Shown: piece by piece, positions 1-11,806 of the stretch
How positions within the stretch are numbered: the stretch's first letter is position 1
How the letters are laid out: the number at the start of each line of letters is the position of its first letter
Assembly: GCA_029717555.1 (NCBI GenBank)
Contig: JAMDHS010000082.1
Coordinates: forward strand, 26,314 to 90,313
Direction: 5' to 3'
Length of the DNA stretch: 64,000 bases
Origin: Peribolospora baueri
Lineage: Eukaryota > Basidiomycota > Peribolosporomycetes > Peribolosporales > Peribolosporaceae
Translations under genes and position numbers: made by a program
Notes under the pieces: model-generated
Told to the model about the DNA's origin: nothing
The model's input: only the letters and a program-made list of their open reading frames with translations
Database searches by the model: none

Positions 1-2
1 GG

Positions 3-1028
3 GCTACCGGCGTGGACGGAGACGCGTTCGGCGAGATGGAGCGCGAGCAAGCCAAGGGCAAAGCGCACCTGCCGCTCACGCCGCCGCCGAGTCAGCAACC
101 CACTCCTCCACAGTTGCAGCTATCGGCCTCGCGTTCGGATGCCCCGTCCGAGGCGAGCTTCGTCGCCACCGGCTCCTCCGACGGGCCCGAGCCACTTGCG
201 CGTCCACCGACAAAGCCGCGCGGGAGAGCTCCCCGGAGCCCGCGACCGGTGCCTCCAGATCTTCTGATCGTCGCGGGAACGACGTTGAAAGTGCCGGGGA
301 CGCGAAAGATGGTGCGCGATTTTGCAAAAGCGGTGCGAGGAGACTCGGGACCGGGTTGGACGAGCTCTTCGTCTTCGTCCTTCGATGAGAAGGTCCGGCG
401 GAAGGGCGGGGGACGGCCGCGGAAGATCCGCACCGTGCTCCTCAACCTCGACTTTCCGACTCCGGCGAGGGAGTGGGAGGGCGTGTTTGATGTGTGGGTG
501 CGGGGCGACGTGCAGACGTTTGTGAAGGATTGGGTCGAGGGCGAGCCTTCGACGCCGGTCGTCCGGAACTCTGGACGCAAGCCGTCATCGACTGGGCTGG
601 TGTTCGACTGCGTGGACATCCCCCCGCGCGTGGTTGCTCCGACAGCGGCCTCGAACGGTGCGGGATGGACGGCTGCGAAGGGGGGCAAGCCTTCCGGAGC
701 GCCGTCTGCGCCACAACCCACGCTCACCACCTTTTTCGCCTCGTCGAAGAACAAGGTTGCGACGGCCCACAAGCCCAAGGCCACGCTCAAGGCCACGCCC
801 AAGGCCACGCTCAAGGCCACGCCCAAGGCCACGCTCAAGGCCACGCCCAAGGCCACGCTCAAGGCCACGCCCAAGCCCAAGCCCAAGCTCAAGCGACGTC
901 CAGCGGCGGCGGGAGCGTCGGAGGGGGGAGGCGCGAGGAGCGGACGGAGCTCTTCCGAGTCGCTGTCGCCGCCGCCGTCTACGCCGCCTACGCCGCCTGC
1001 TTCGCTCTCGCCGGTCGGTTTGTTGTGA
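3..1028 (+). CDS. 3' part of an unrecognised basic protein with PIP-box-like motif
   Basis: The reading frame is open to the left edge, so the gene starts outside the window; the first in-frame ATG is at 36, but nothing shows it is the real start. I do not recognise the family. Visible: proline-rich low-complexity N-terminal part, a possible folded segment (TVLLNLDFPTPAREWEGVF, about 140-160 residues in), an AT-hook-like GGGRPRKIR, then QPTLTTFF, which fits the PCNA-interacting consensus Q-x-x-[ILM]-x-x-[FY]-[FY]. It is followed by a lysine-rich tandem repeat (KATLKATP units) and a Ser/Pro tail ending at TGA 1026-1028. Basic repeats plus a PIP-like motif would suit a nuclear DNA replication or repair factor, but that is inference from short motifs only. 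Confidence 0.6.
   Translation, partial: ATGVDGDAFGEMEREQAKGKAHLPLTPPPSQQPTPPQLQLSASRSDAPSEASFVATGSSDGPEPLARPPTKPRGRAPRSPRPVPPDLLIVAGTTLKVPGTRKMVRDFAKAVRGDSGPGWTSSSSSSFDEKVRRKGGGRPRKIRTVLLNLDFPTPAREWEGVFDVWVRGDVQTFVKDWVEGEPSTPVVRNSGRKPSSTGLVFDCVDIPPRVVAPTAASNGAGWTAAKGGKPSGAPSAPQPTLTTFFASSKNKVATAHKPKATLKATPKATLKATPKATLKATPKATLKATPKPKPKLKRRPAAAGASEGGGARSGRSSSESLSPPPSTPPTPPASLSPVGLL
777..888 (+). repeat. 24-bp tandem repeat inside coding region
   Basis: A 24-bp unit (AAGGCCACGCTCAAGGCCAC plus GCCC) is repeated a little over four times in phase with the frame, giving alternating KATL and KATP units. The copies are almost identical at DNA level, so the tract is young or being homogenised and is probably length-variable between strains. 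Confidence 0.9.
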
Positions 1029-2432
1029 TGCGGAGGGCCATGTGGGCTCCGAGCGCCTTTGGCCGGCGTGGTGGCTTCGAACTGAGATCGGCCTCTTTGT
1101 TTGTTTCTGGACGCCTCTTGTGTATTTATCGGATTGTCTTAGAACGAACAAGGTGTGGTCTCTGTCTACCTGTTTGTCTGTCTGTCTGTCTATCCGCGTC
1201 GCGGCTGGCGGTGAAAAGCACACACGCACGGACGAGGCACGTTGGCGACGTGCTAGATCCGCTGCGCTGCCCTGTCTTGTCTCATCTCACTTCGAGTGGC
1301 GGCGGAGGGAGAAGTGTCTCGTCTCGGGGTGGGGACACATGGGCATGGCGAGGAGATCAACCGTTGCCTTGGTTCTCCCTCCGTCGTCCGTCCTGTCCAT
1401 CCGTCGGCGTCGTGGGCGGGGGGGTCTGCGTCTTGCGTGCGTCTGCGTCTGCGTCTGCCCCAACCAAACCAACCAACAACACAACTGCACATACCCTAAC
1501 CTTTGACTGACCTGCTCCGCGACTGCGGCGCCCGATGCGATCGACCGCCAAGATCGGCGCGTGCGGGCCGTTTGCCGGCGAACGGGAGGAGGAGTTGGTG
1601 TGGGTCGAGGTTGGGTCTGGCTGGGTCGCCCGATTGCGTCGCAGTTGGTGCATTCTTTGAGAGCCGGCCGGCGGCATCGACAAACAGGCAGAAAGAAAAA
1701 AGACAGACGGCGTTCTTCGCGGGCCACACTCACCACCACCGACCCCGCCTTTCTCCGCCGCTCCTTTCTCTTTCCTTCTCACTCGCCCAACCGCCGTCCA
1801 TCTTCTTCCTTCCGCGCCCTGCGCTCTTCTTTTCACTCCGCTCTACCCCCGCCGTTCTACCCCCGCCGTCGACTTCGGTACCGCGACCTCGACCTCGTAC
1901 CGACCCGACCTTGCGACCCTTCCGCGACATCGACGTCTGTCTGGTGCACCCGCACGAGCCTCCGTCGATCAAGTCGCAGGGAGCAGACCCATTCATTCAT
2001 TAGTCGAGTCCGGTCGAGTCGAGTCGAGCTCGAGTCGTAGTCGTCGTCGTCGTCGTCGAGCTCGACATCCCTTTCGATCCCTCCCTGCGTCGCCCCCGTC
2101 GCCCCCGTCGCCCCCACCGCGCCGCCCATGTTCGCTGCCTTGGCACGTTATCCGACTCGCAGGCTCGACCTCCGACACGCACACGCCCACCGGCGTGCGT
2201 TACGACCTCGCTCTTGAAACTATCGAGCGCAGGTCCGACCCCCCACTCTCTGTCTGTTACATTCCTCGCAAACCCCGCCACTCACGCTCACGCCCACCGT
2301 CGAACCGGATCGACGACAAACGCCGCGCTCTATCCATCCCCTCCCCTCCGCCGTCCCTGTTCCCCCTGTCTCCCCACTTTGTCTGCGTCTGGCCGTCGGC
2401 CAGGCTGGCAGAGGCGCAGAAGAAGCGGGTCG
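1029..2432. other. Intergenic region / long leader before the GATA-factor gene
   Basis: No gene supported. It contains a TGTC microsatellite near 1168-1190, CT-rich promoter-like tracts at 1730-1860, GTCGA repeats around 2005-2036, a GTC trinucleotide run at about 2037-2059 and CCCCCGTCG repeats around 2090-2115. Overlapping frames on both strands look like shadows of these repeats. Confidence 0.6.
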
Positions 2433-5400
2433 ATGACGAACCCACAAAACAGCCAGGATGCGACCTTTGACGACGTTCGCTTGCCGCCCTTGCGCGACGT
2501 CGATGGTCTTTCCTCGGCCACCAACCCGGCTGCCGCCGCCGCCGCCACCGCCGGTGGCAAAGCGACGCAGGTCACAGCCACACCTGCATCTCGAGCAGGA
2601 CCAGGACCCTCCCTCACGCATCCGCCTGGCGTTATGCCGCTCTCCTCTCCGCCGAAACCGGGGCCACCCACCACCAACGTCCAGCCGGGCCCCTCCTTCC
2701 CGCCCGACATGTCCGCCTCCCCGATGCTGCCTCCTTCAGAGTGCCATTCCATGTCATCATGGGCTCGACCACCACCACCACTACAACAACAGCAACAACA
2801 GCAACATACGGCCAGGCTCGCCTTCCCCATCGGGGATCTCGTCAACGACGCTTCCTCCTCCTCCTCCCGCCTTCGTTCGCGTTCGTCCGCCGCCGAGCAT
2901 GCCCCCCTTCTGCGACGGCCTTGGAGGAGTGACGGCAGCTGGGCCGACGAGATCACGCCGCATCACTCACGATCTCCCGCCGGCGAACATGCTCCGCCAC
3001 GGCGGCCTTGGAGGAGCGACGGCAGTTGGGCCGACGAGGTGACAGGCCATCCTCCGCGGTCTCCGGCCCCCGCAGAAAAGCCCTGGTCGCTCCGCTATGG
3101 CGCTCATGGCCCCTTCCATCGAGATAGTATAGGGAATGCCAGGCCGTCTGTTTCCTACGTACAAGGCAAGCGTGGCCCGGGCCAAGTTGCGTCCACGCCT
3201 GAAGAGACCGCCGTGGTCGAAGGCCGCGCGGAAGAGCTGACAAGGGTTTGTATCGCCTCTCCGACGACGAATCGGACGTGAGCGGTTCGTGATGGGCCTG
3301 CACAGCGCTGATTCTAGCCGTCTTGGTTCCCCTGCTTCGCAGATCCTCCGACACACCCAAGCGCTCTCCGGCTTTGCACACCAGCACCTCGACGATTCCA
3401 GCCAACCCAACGCCAGGGAAGTGGAGGAGATGACTGGCCGAGCGTTCTCGCTCGTCAAGGCACTTGGCTCCTTGCTCGCGCCGCTGGGAGAGATTAAGGG
3501 CGACGAGTCGAGAGCGCCGAGCGTGAGCTGGGAGGGATTCCGTCGTGCGTAGTTTCTCCTTCTCTTGTCGTTCTCTGGTTCCTCAGCGGGCACATGGATT
3601 TCCGCTCCCTGTCCTCCGCACCTGGCCCGTTGCGAAGCAAGCCGGACTCATCGGGATCTTTTGTCACAATCGTTTTCCTATCCAGCAACAAACCTCCCTC
3701 CCCGAGGAGACTCGCTTCCCAACGCTTCCCCCACCCAATCTCCTATCCCCCATCGTGCTCTCTCCGCCGCCGCCCCGCGCCTTTCGTACACCGGAGCTGG
3801 ACGAGGTGCCGGTCCGCACTTGGGTCAGAGTCACAAAGAAGGACCCGCCGTCGCCGGCATCGGGCTCGCGGGACCTCCGCGTGGCCTGCCGTCGTACCTG
3901 CAGCACACCTATGCCAACCTTCCACCCGTCCGGAGGTCTTGGGAGATGTATACGCCCACCCCCGCGCCCGCGCCCGCTCCGATCCCACCGCCTCCTTCCT
4001 CTTCCTCTACCGGTCCTCCCACGGTCGAGCCGGATCCCGGTGGTGGGAGCATGTGGGAGAGGCCCACGGCTTCCAACGCCCATGCGGCTGCGGGGGCCAT
4101 CTGGGACAGGTCGAACGCCAACCCTCCTCCCATGGTCGAGCCCGACACCGCCGCCGCGTGGAGCAGTTGGGAGAAGGGCAAGGCCAACGCGCCTTCCGTG
4201 GCCGAGTCTGACGCCGCCACGGGGAGCATTTGGGATAGGTCGTCGTCGTCGGGCTCCTCCAGCGTCGGATATGTGTGGAAGGATGAAAAGATGGTCATGC
4301 TCGCTCGTGAGTGTTTCGGCCGGCCTTGTTGAACATTGCGTGGGGCGCCCGCGTGGTTGAGCCACGACATGCGCCTCATGAGCTGATTTCATCCCTTCGT
4401 CTCCGATCAGCCTCGCGGAAACACTCGAGAGCGCCCTCTCCAGAGTACCATCACCCGAGCAAGTCGCACCATCCCGTCCCGCGGGACGCACAGACCCAGT
4501 TTCCGACAACCATGGCCGTCACACCCATTCCAGCTTTATCGTCCTCCATACCCTACGGTCGTGCTGGCGACGTTGCCAAAGGTGCCGCGGAAGAAAGTTT
4601 CGCATCATCGTCCAACGTCACCACCGACGTAACGGTGCAAGGCGACCGCGACCGCGACCGCGACGGAGAGCGGAGGTACGCCTCGTCATCGTCGTCCGCC
4701 GCCGTTCCACCTCCTCCCTTGGGCATGATCGCTCTCGCCTCGTCGTCGGATAGCGCGCCCTCGTCCGCTTTTCGTCCCGACGTTCCTCCTTCTTCTGCGG
4801 CTAGTGGCGGTGGCGGTGGCGGTGGCGGTCAAGCTATGAGGGGTGCTTCGGTGAGGATCGAATGCGGCCACAGTCCCTGTTCGGATCTGTCCATCCGTCC
4901 GTCCGTCTTCGTCGATGGCCGATCAGGGCGAATGTTGACTTTTGGCGGTCCTCGTCTCGCCTTTTCTTCGTTTTGGCCAGCGACTCCGTGCAAAGGCTCT
5001 CTCCGATCAAGGTGCCACTCACCCGTCTTTTGCGGGCAGCGGCCAAGGGTCGGCTGAGGTGTTGTTGGGCGACGGAAGCGCTGGAGGGGATGCCGGTGGC
5101 GGTACCTCGTCATCTTCGGTCCTCGGAAGGGATGACGACGAGAGACGGCAAGAAATTTTTGAAAAAGTAAAGTACAAGAAGCGAAGTGTGAGTTGTCTCC
5201 TCTTTCATTCTCTTCTCTCTTCGCCGATCTGATACCACCTCACTCGTTCCCTTTTCCCAGCGGGCCGCCCCTCCCTCCCGATGCCAAGCTTGTGGGACGA
5301 GCGATACGCCGGAATGGAGGCGGGGTCCGGACGGGGCGAGGACGCTTTGCAATGCTTGCGGATTGCGTGAGTCGGTACTCCCGCCGGGTTTGATCTAGAT

Positions 5401-5749
5401 TCCCCCCCGCTTTTCTTGCCCTTCCAAGGCTCACGTCACTTGCATTTCCTCTTCTATCACCACACCACAAGAATACGCCAAGCTCACTCGACGGCGCTCC
5501 GCGAAAGCAGACTCGGACGGGACCGTGGAACGACCGGTCGACCTCGAGATGCTACGAGCATCGACACGCGCTGCCGCAGGAGTGCCGCCCGCTTCCGTCG
5601 CCATGTCGTCCGAGGATTCTCCTCTCCCCCCTCCGCGTTCCTGCTCGCCTTCCGCGCTCGTTGTGGATGCTGTCGGACCGGAGACGGTTGCTTTGGGCAC
5701 TGTGGCCCAACAGAGCCGTCCCTCGCCTGCGGGGATGGATGAGCAATAG
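2433..5749 (+). CDS. GATA-type zinc-finger transcription factor
   Basis: Seven exons: 2433-3245, 3343-3544, 3587-4306, 4411-4850, about 5059-5187 (left border least sure), 5261-5366, 5472-5749; phases close to about 895 residues. The C-terminal part holds one GATA finger, C-x2-C-x18-C-x2-C ([18 protein letters not shown] ... LCNACGL), with the basic tail [12 protein letters not shown]. The 18-residue loop is the class seen in fungal White-Collar-2-like and some other GATA factors; no PAS domain is visible, so I do not call it WC-2. The finger is split by the last intron right after CNACGL. The rest is low complexity: a Q7 run, two copies of [13 protein letters not shown], and several W-[ED]-[RK] repeats (MWERP, IWDRS, SWEKG, IWDRS). 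Start at ATG 2433 is chosen; the frame is open further upstream to 2214. DNA-binding nuclear regulator; target unknown. Confidence 0.85.
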
Positions 5750-6569
5750 CCCCTCGTTCCTCAGCTCGTTTGTTAGCATCCTAGCATTCCCCCACCGTCG
5801 TTTGCATTGCTTCTCTGTAATTAGTAAAGCTTCCCCTTCTTCATCCTTCCTTTCTTCCCCTCTACAGCAATGCCTTCCGGCGGCTCTTCGCTCCCTCGCA
5901 CCACACCCCCAAGCATCCTTCTTCTACGCACAATCCTCCCTCTCACTCCGTAAATGTAGCAACATCATCGTCCATCAGGCCGCCGTAGTCCCTTCGCAGC
6001 ATCTATCCCCTTCATTTTCTTACCTTTCCCCTTCTCTAACTATTCTTACTCGTGAGATCTCCTTCGCCGCATCTTACCCCTTCCGTGATTCTATCCGTCT
6101 GATCCCAAGTCTTCCATATACTCCGGACCGCGGTCCCCTTCTGCGCGTTTTACTACCCATACGGAATGTTCCGGTTGACCTGCACCGCCTGCTCTGCGTG
6201 TGTCGTTCCGGTCCCGGTACCCTGCTGACCCCGTCCTTTCCGCTCACCTACCTACACCTTGTTAACAACCGGCAATGACTGCGGTAAATCCATCGTCATC
6301 CTCTCACCCAAGCGTAACCCTTCGCCTGTGCTCCAGCAGCAGTGAATTCCCACGGTTAGATCGCCTCTCTCGTCCCTTTAAGCCACTGCCGGCCTTTCAT
6401 TAAGAATTTTAAACGGAATCAATCAACCAATATATAATCATACCTGTCCCGTCTCAGAATCAGCGTATGGATTATGCCTAGGACGATAGCGAACAGTGCG
6501 AAGTACAGTGCTCGTCTCTGGATCCCACGTCTGCGCGTTTCTCGTCCTGTGCCGAGGCCGTCTTCAGCT
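5750..6569. other. Intergenic region
   Basis: CT-rich stretches (5800-6100) and an AT-richer block at 6400-6450 (TATATAATCATA) that could be the core promoter of the downstream gene. No gene supported. Confidence 0.5.
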
Positions 6570-8250
6570 ATGACGACCCCGACGACGGCCGCTCCTTCCG
6601 CCGCCGTCTCCAGGCCGCCCGCAGCGTTCTATCGCTTCGACGACGTCACCCGTTTGTGGAAGAGTGGGCTCAAGGACGAGAAGCAGAAGCAGGCTCTGCA
6701 GGAGTTTCTGAGTCGAAAGTCTCTCACAGAAGGTCACCCTCTGAACAACGGAAAGCAGGGCATCGAGCTTTGGGTTGGTGAGTTGAACCGACGTTTTATT
6801 TGTCTGGGCGGATAGCGAAATTTGGTCGCGGTCTGTGCTCGTTCACCTCGCTCAAGATGTTTGTCCACTTCTTTATGACGGCCATCCAGGAACTAAGGCC
6901 TCCGGTGTGGAGGCCCTTCTGTTCTCGGCGCCGCAAGTGCAATATATCGCGGACCACCTTCACGTCCCGCTGCCTTCTTCTTCCCGTCATCTGCTCCCAT
7001 CCCACAAGTTCTCCACACCGCCAGTGCCCCGCTTCTTCCCTTCCTTAGAAGACCTCAAAGCCATGATCAAGGCCATCACTAGCCACAACAAGACGATCAA
7101 GAATGCGTCTTCCCAAGTCACCTGGGTGGCCGAGTTCGAGGCCACGCAAATGGCTTGGAGGCGGGGTGCCCAGTTCGGCGAGGGCGCTTGGCTGGCGATT
7201 GACTTTGAGCATTGGGAGAGGGACACTCATAGCATCATCGAGGTCGGATGGAGTGTCCTGGCGTGGGAGAAGTTTGAGGGCACCCAAGAGCAGCTGTCCG
7301 AGGCACACGTCGGATTCCTTGCAACGTCGGGCGGAGGAAACGCGACCACCTCGTCGTCGGATCAGGCCCCACCCGTACGATTTGTGCCTCGTCTCCGCGC
7401 ACATCACTTCTGCCCATCGGAGCACATGTCGAAAAGAAACGGCCGCTGGGTAGCCGACCATAAGGATCACTTTCTCTTCGGCGAAACGATTTACACCCCG
7501 CTCGAGGACATTTGCGGACGTCTGCAACAAGCAATCGACGAGCTCAGGAGGAGACCTGTTCCTTCAAATTCCCATGGACTGGCTGAGGAGAGTGGCGCGC
7601 GTGCCACTGGCGACCCTTCGCCCGTCTACGTTGTCTTCCACGACAAGAGGGGCGACCTCAAGTCGTTGGAGAGTATGGGGATCGACATCAACGACTGGGT
7701 ACACAACATCACTCTGGCGGCGAGGAACGAAGACGAGGAAAAGGCTACGGACCCAACGACGACCGCGAGGAAACGGACGTTGGGGAAGGTGCACATCCTC
7801 GACACGTCCAAACTCTTCGCAACGATAGAGGGACGGAGCGCCAATGGCAACACGGCCTCTCTCAAAAACATGTGCGCCTCTCTTCGAGTGGGCTCATTGG
7901 TCGACCCAGCCGATCCACCTCTTTGGACCGATGCGCCCGAGAAGCCGGAGGAGGTGGAAGCGCGCATGTGGAAAGGGAACGGCAATATGGTGGACGGGTT
8001 GGCGTCGTTACACAATGCGGGTGAGTGGATGCGAAATGGCTCGTGCTCGTATCGCGTGCCGCCGTTGTGATCTCGCTATATTGAGCCCTGCATTCGTTGA
8101 CTGGTTGTGTATCGTCCCGTCCTGGACTTGTCAGGCAATGACGCCCACCTCACTCTCCTGGCTCTTCATGCCATGGTCTCCGGACCACCGCTGCTGGTCC
8201 AGCGCCAGGAACGCTTCGGTGAGCCGGCGCCGCCGTCTCAGAGAGCGTAG
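6570..8250 (+). CDS. Gfd2/YDR514C-like protein with DEDDh exonuclease (RNase H) fold
   Basis: Exons 6570-6777, 6857-8030, 8135-8250 close in phase (about 499 residues). The domain shows the three exonuclease motifs: WLAIDFEHWERD (ExoI, D-x-E), VYVVFHDKRGDLKSL (ExoII region) and, across the last intron, LHNAGNDAHLTL, whose H-x4-D is the DEDDh ExoIII signature. The context (IIEVGWSVLAW, DHFLFGET) matches the C-terminal domain of yeast Gfd2/YDR514C, a family with a predicted but little-studied nuclease fold. All metal-binding acidic residues appear present, so activity is possible. Start: ATG 6570; an in-frame ATG at 6474 would add 32 Ser/Arg-rich residues. An alternative last splice (donor 8219, acceptor 8469) would replace the short tail by a basic one (KKPASRRRRRPRKSKPGL) ending at 8687; I cannot decide between them. 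Confidence 0.82.
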
Positions 8251-9333
8251 CGGGTGTCATGGCTGGATCGAGCAGGGAAAGCGATCACCGCGATGAGAGT
8301 GGCACGTCGTAAGTAGCACAGAGCGTCACGACCACATGGGCCGACATGGAAACCAAAGTTGTCGGCGAACCTGCCCAAGGCTGTGGGCCCCAACCAGGTG
8401 CGGGGTCGGACAATACCCGGTAGAACAGCACCGAAACCAACGCCGTCCAACGCAGCATGGCGGATTCAGGTTCAGGTCCGGGCTCCGGACAGACAAAGAC
8501 GCACAGCAGTGCGCCGCGTCCGCGGACTCGGGTCCCGCGAGCGTACGAGGGGATGGGAATGCTCGTCAATGTCGGAGGGAGGACTGCGCCTTTCGGTTCT
8601 TCGAATAACAAGAAGCCAGCCAGTAGACGCCGTCGCAGGCCCAGGAAATCTAAACCGGGATTGAATACGACAACTGCAGACGAGTGAAGACGACCGCCTC
8701 TAGACCTGGTTCGATGATCGCCCATCGGCCCTATAGCATTTGCCCTCATGGAACCGTATGTTATTGAACAGACAGGACGGATATGGCTACACCTATGCTC
8801 TCTGAAAACGATTTCCCAAGTGTCATCCCATGTACTACTATACAAGATTTGTCGGAAGAGCCAACACCCCCACGCGTGCTCCATCTGAGTGCAAACCTTC
8901 CGAAAATGTCGAAGGAGTCAAAAACGAGAGAAAGTAATAGTTAGCCGAGAGACCTCTCGCATCAAACTCCTCAATAACTTCGCACGGCCCGCCTTGGTCA
9001 CAACGGGATGGGTTCTCCGAGAGAGATCAGATAGGAGCGAAAGACAAAAATGATGCTAATCATCCTCATCGAGGTCCGAAGATCTCAGTAGGATTGAACT
9101 ATGCTTGATTTTGGATGTCATCGTTTCGGGGAGACCGCCATGACCGAGGCGAGAAACGAACGGCGCCCAGACTCGAGTTGCCTGAGACCCATAGATGAAA
9201 GTGGTGCTCACCATGACAAGAAAATATGTTTCGCTGTGGGTTGGCAATATGCATTTCTCGTTCGAAAGGCCACCACCGAAGGTAGCGATCGGGTGATTCG
9301 AAGGTACTGCTGCGGTTGCCGTGCGTAATTGAC
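8251..9333. other. Intergenic region
   Basis: 8457-8687 may be an alternative terminal exon of the upstream gene (basic tail). The rest, 8690-9333, has only short overlapping frames on both strands without family features; no RNA gene was recognised. Confidence 0.45.
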
Positions 9334-9346
9334 AACCCTAACCCTA
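9334..9346. promoter_or_regulatory. Telobox-like element upstream of RPL5
   Basis: AACCCTAACCCTA lies 127 bp before the RPL5 start codon. Teloboxes of this form (bound by Tbf1-type Myb proteins) are known in ribosomal-protein promoters of many fungi and plants, so regulatory use is likely; binding here is inference. Confidence 0.6.
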
Positions 9347-9472
9347 CTCATATGCGTGTGTATAGTTTTATCGTCCTGCGGAGGACTGCGAAGCTTCGCC
9401 CCAAGTCTGGTAGTCCAGTCCGTCTCGCTCGCCATCCATCAAGATCCTCTATAGGGCCGCCCATCACTCATC

Positions 9473-11169
9473 ATGGTAAGCAGCGCAAGGGGGCGGGGAG
9501 GGTTGGAAAGCGGGCGCGGGTTCGTCATGGTCAGCGTTGCGACGATGAGCGAGCTAACGTAGTGTCTGTCGCCTTCCCATCGCCGTCGGTCGAACAGCCG
9601 TTCGTCAAGCAGGTCAAGTCTTCCTCCTACTTCTCTCGGTACCAGACCAAGTACCGCCGTCGCCGCGAGGGTAGGACGGACTACTACGCCCGGCGCCGCC
9701 TTGTCAGCCAGGCGAAGAACAAGTTCAACGCGCCCAAGTACCGCCTCGTCGTGCGCTTCTCCAACAAGTACGTTACCGTCCAGATCATCTACGCTAAGCT
9801 CCAGGGCGACTTCGTCGTTGCGAGGGCCAGCTCGGCCGAGCTCCCTCGTTACGGCATCAAGCACGGTCTTGCCAACTGGACTGCTGGTGAGTGGCATGAA
9901 AGACGTGAGATGGTGGCTTGGGAGGCTTGGTCCGGAGCGACAGGAGAAAGAGATTGGAGGAAAGCACGAACGGAGTTGAGAGCAGGGCGGTGGTCCACGC
10001 GTGGTGATGTGCAGTGGATAAGGACGAGAGAAGGCGCATATTGGACAGAAATGTGTCATTGGCATTGGCCAACGATGGATTTGAAGGTCTCCTGGCTGAT
10101 GAGGAAAAGGAAGGTATGAACTAGCCCGCTCACTCCCCGTCTGCCCATTTTGTCTATCTCTCTAGCCTACGCTACTGGTCTCCTCTGCGCTCGCCGTGCC
10201 CTGACTCAGCTCGGCCTTGCGGACAAGTACGAGGGCGTGGTGGAGCCCGATGGCGAGTTCACTCTCACCGAGCCTCTCGGCGATGACGAGCCGCGACCCT
10301 TCAAGGCCTTCCTCGACGTCGGTCTCAAGCGTACGTCCACCGGTTCCCGTGTCTTTGGTGCCATGAAGGGCGCCAGCGACGGTGGTATCTTTGTTCCGCA
10401 CTCCGAGAAGCGGTAAGTTTTTGTCTAATTAGGATCAGTGGGATTATCCTTCCTTGAGCTAGTCAAACTCACACGTACCGTCCCGCACTTCCTAGCTTCC
10501 CCGGCTACGACCCTGAAGCTAAGGAGCTTGATGCTGAGACCCTCCAGAAGTACATGTGAGTGCGCGGGCAATTATCCGTCTATATCGAATAGGCGACGGG
10601 ACGCCGGATTGCGCATCATCGGCGAAAGGAAAGGCAGAATGGAGTGCAGACCTGGTCAACTAGGTTTGAGCCATGGAGGAGCGGGGTGGGACTTGAGCCT
10701 GCTCCAGAGAGCGGGCAAGGCTTAGCCTTGACAGGATTTTGATGCTGACTTCCATGAACGGACGTGCCCTTCCAGTGTCGGCGGCCACGTTGCGGAGTAC
10801 ATGGAGTCCCTTGAGGAGGAAGACGACGAGCGATTCAAGAAACAGTTCGCCTCGTACTTGGGTGAGTTCACTTCAGGTTCTTCTTATTGCCCCATTTTAC
10901 GTCTCTTCGGCCGCTCAAGTTTGCTGACGCTCCCATTGTTCATCGTTCATCGCTGTGCAGAGGATGACATTGGCTCGGACGACCTCGAGGAGATCTACAC
11001 CAACGCTTTCAACAAGATCCGTGAAGACCCGAGCTTCAAGCCCACCGAGAAGACCAAGGACTGGAAGGCCGAGTCGAAGAAGTACAAGCAGACCAAGCTG
11101 TCGTACCAGCAGCGCAAGCAGAAGATCGCCGACAAGATTGCGGCTTTCGAGGCGGGCAAGTCTGCGTGA
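9473..11169 (+). CDS. RPL5: 60S ribosomal protein L5 (uL18)
   Basis: Six exons, all phases closing: 9473-9475 (only the ATG), 9598-9886, 10166-10412, 10496-10555, 10776-10861, 10961-11169; about 297 residues, normal for the family. The product starts [17 protein letters not shown] and carries family blocks [63 protein letters not shown] and the lysine-rich C-terminus. L5 binds 5S rRNA and, with L11, delivers it to the large subunit. The start codon standing alone in exon 1 is common in ribosomal-protein genes. Introns 2 (279 nt) and 4 (220 nt) are long for this window. No close homologue elsewhere in the window. Confidence 0.98.
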
Positions 11170-11806
11170 TTTGGTCCTGTGCTTTCTTCTTTCTTTATCC
11201 CCCCACCCCCCTCCCTCGGCCTTTGCTTCTCTCCCCCTCTGTCACACTACCTCAAAAGCGATCATTCTCGCTGCCCCTACACGCGGCGAGCCCATGTACT
11301 TCTCCGTTTTTCGGACCCCAATGCCTCCGTTCACTAGGTCGCAGAGCTCCTGGCGTCGTGAGACAACGTCGGCATCAGCAATGCAATTATGCTTCACTGC
11401 TGTCTGACAATTGTCCGCCGTTTGCTGTAACGTTTCGTAGTCAGCTAGTTGGACCGCAGGTCACCTCGTTTGGCCTGTAGATGACCGATGTGGTCGTACT
11501 CGCGCTCGGGCGTCATTCTGCTTTCTCAAAATGTCCGAAGCTTACGAAACGGCAGCCTTGGGGCCGACACGGGTCGCCCGGAAAAGAAATGGCACGCGCA
11601 CATGAACGCCCTTGAGCACCTGCACTCCAAGTAACAACGACCCTTCTTGCCGACACAGAAGGCCCGGGGAAGAAATGGCGTACGGATGGGCTCGCGCAGA
11701 ACAACATTGAAGGACCTCAGTCCAAGCGGTGAGGACAGCGTGGACCGGAGCGCGAAATGAACGCAAAACCAGCCAACGTAGGACTAGGCTGCTGGTGCGT
11801 GTAGGT
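11170..11806. other. Convergent intergenic region
   Basis: Lies between the 3' ends of RPL5 and the Zn2Cys6 gene. CT-rich 3' UTR-like sequence after 11170; no gene or RNA recognised. Confidence 0.5.

Noticed and set aside
9334-9346. Telomere or interstitial telomeric repeat
   Set aside because: Only two repeats and placed in a ribosomal-protein promoter; a telobox is the simpler reading.
9887-10775. snoRNA inside long RPL5 introns
   Set aside because: Short C-box-like TGATG and CTGA strings occur, but without correct spacing, flanking stem or partner boxes.
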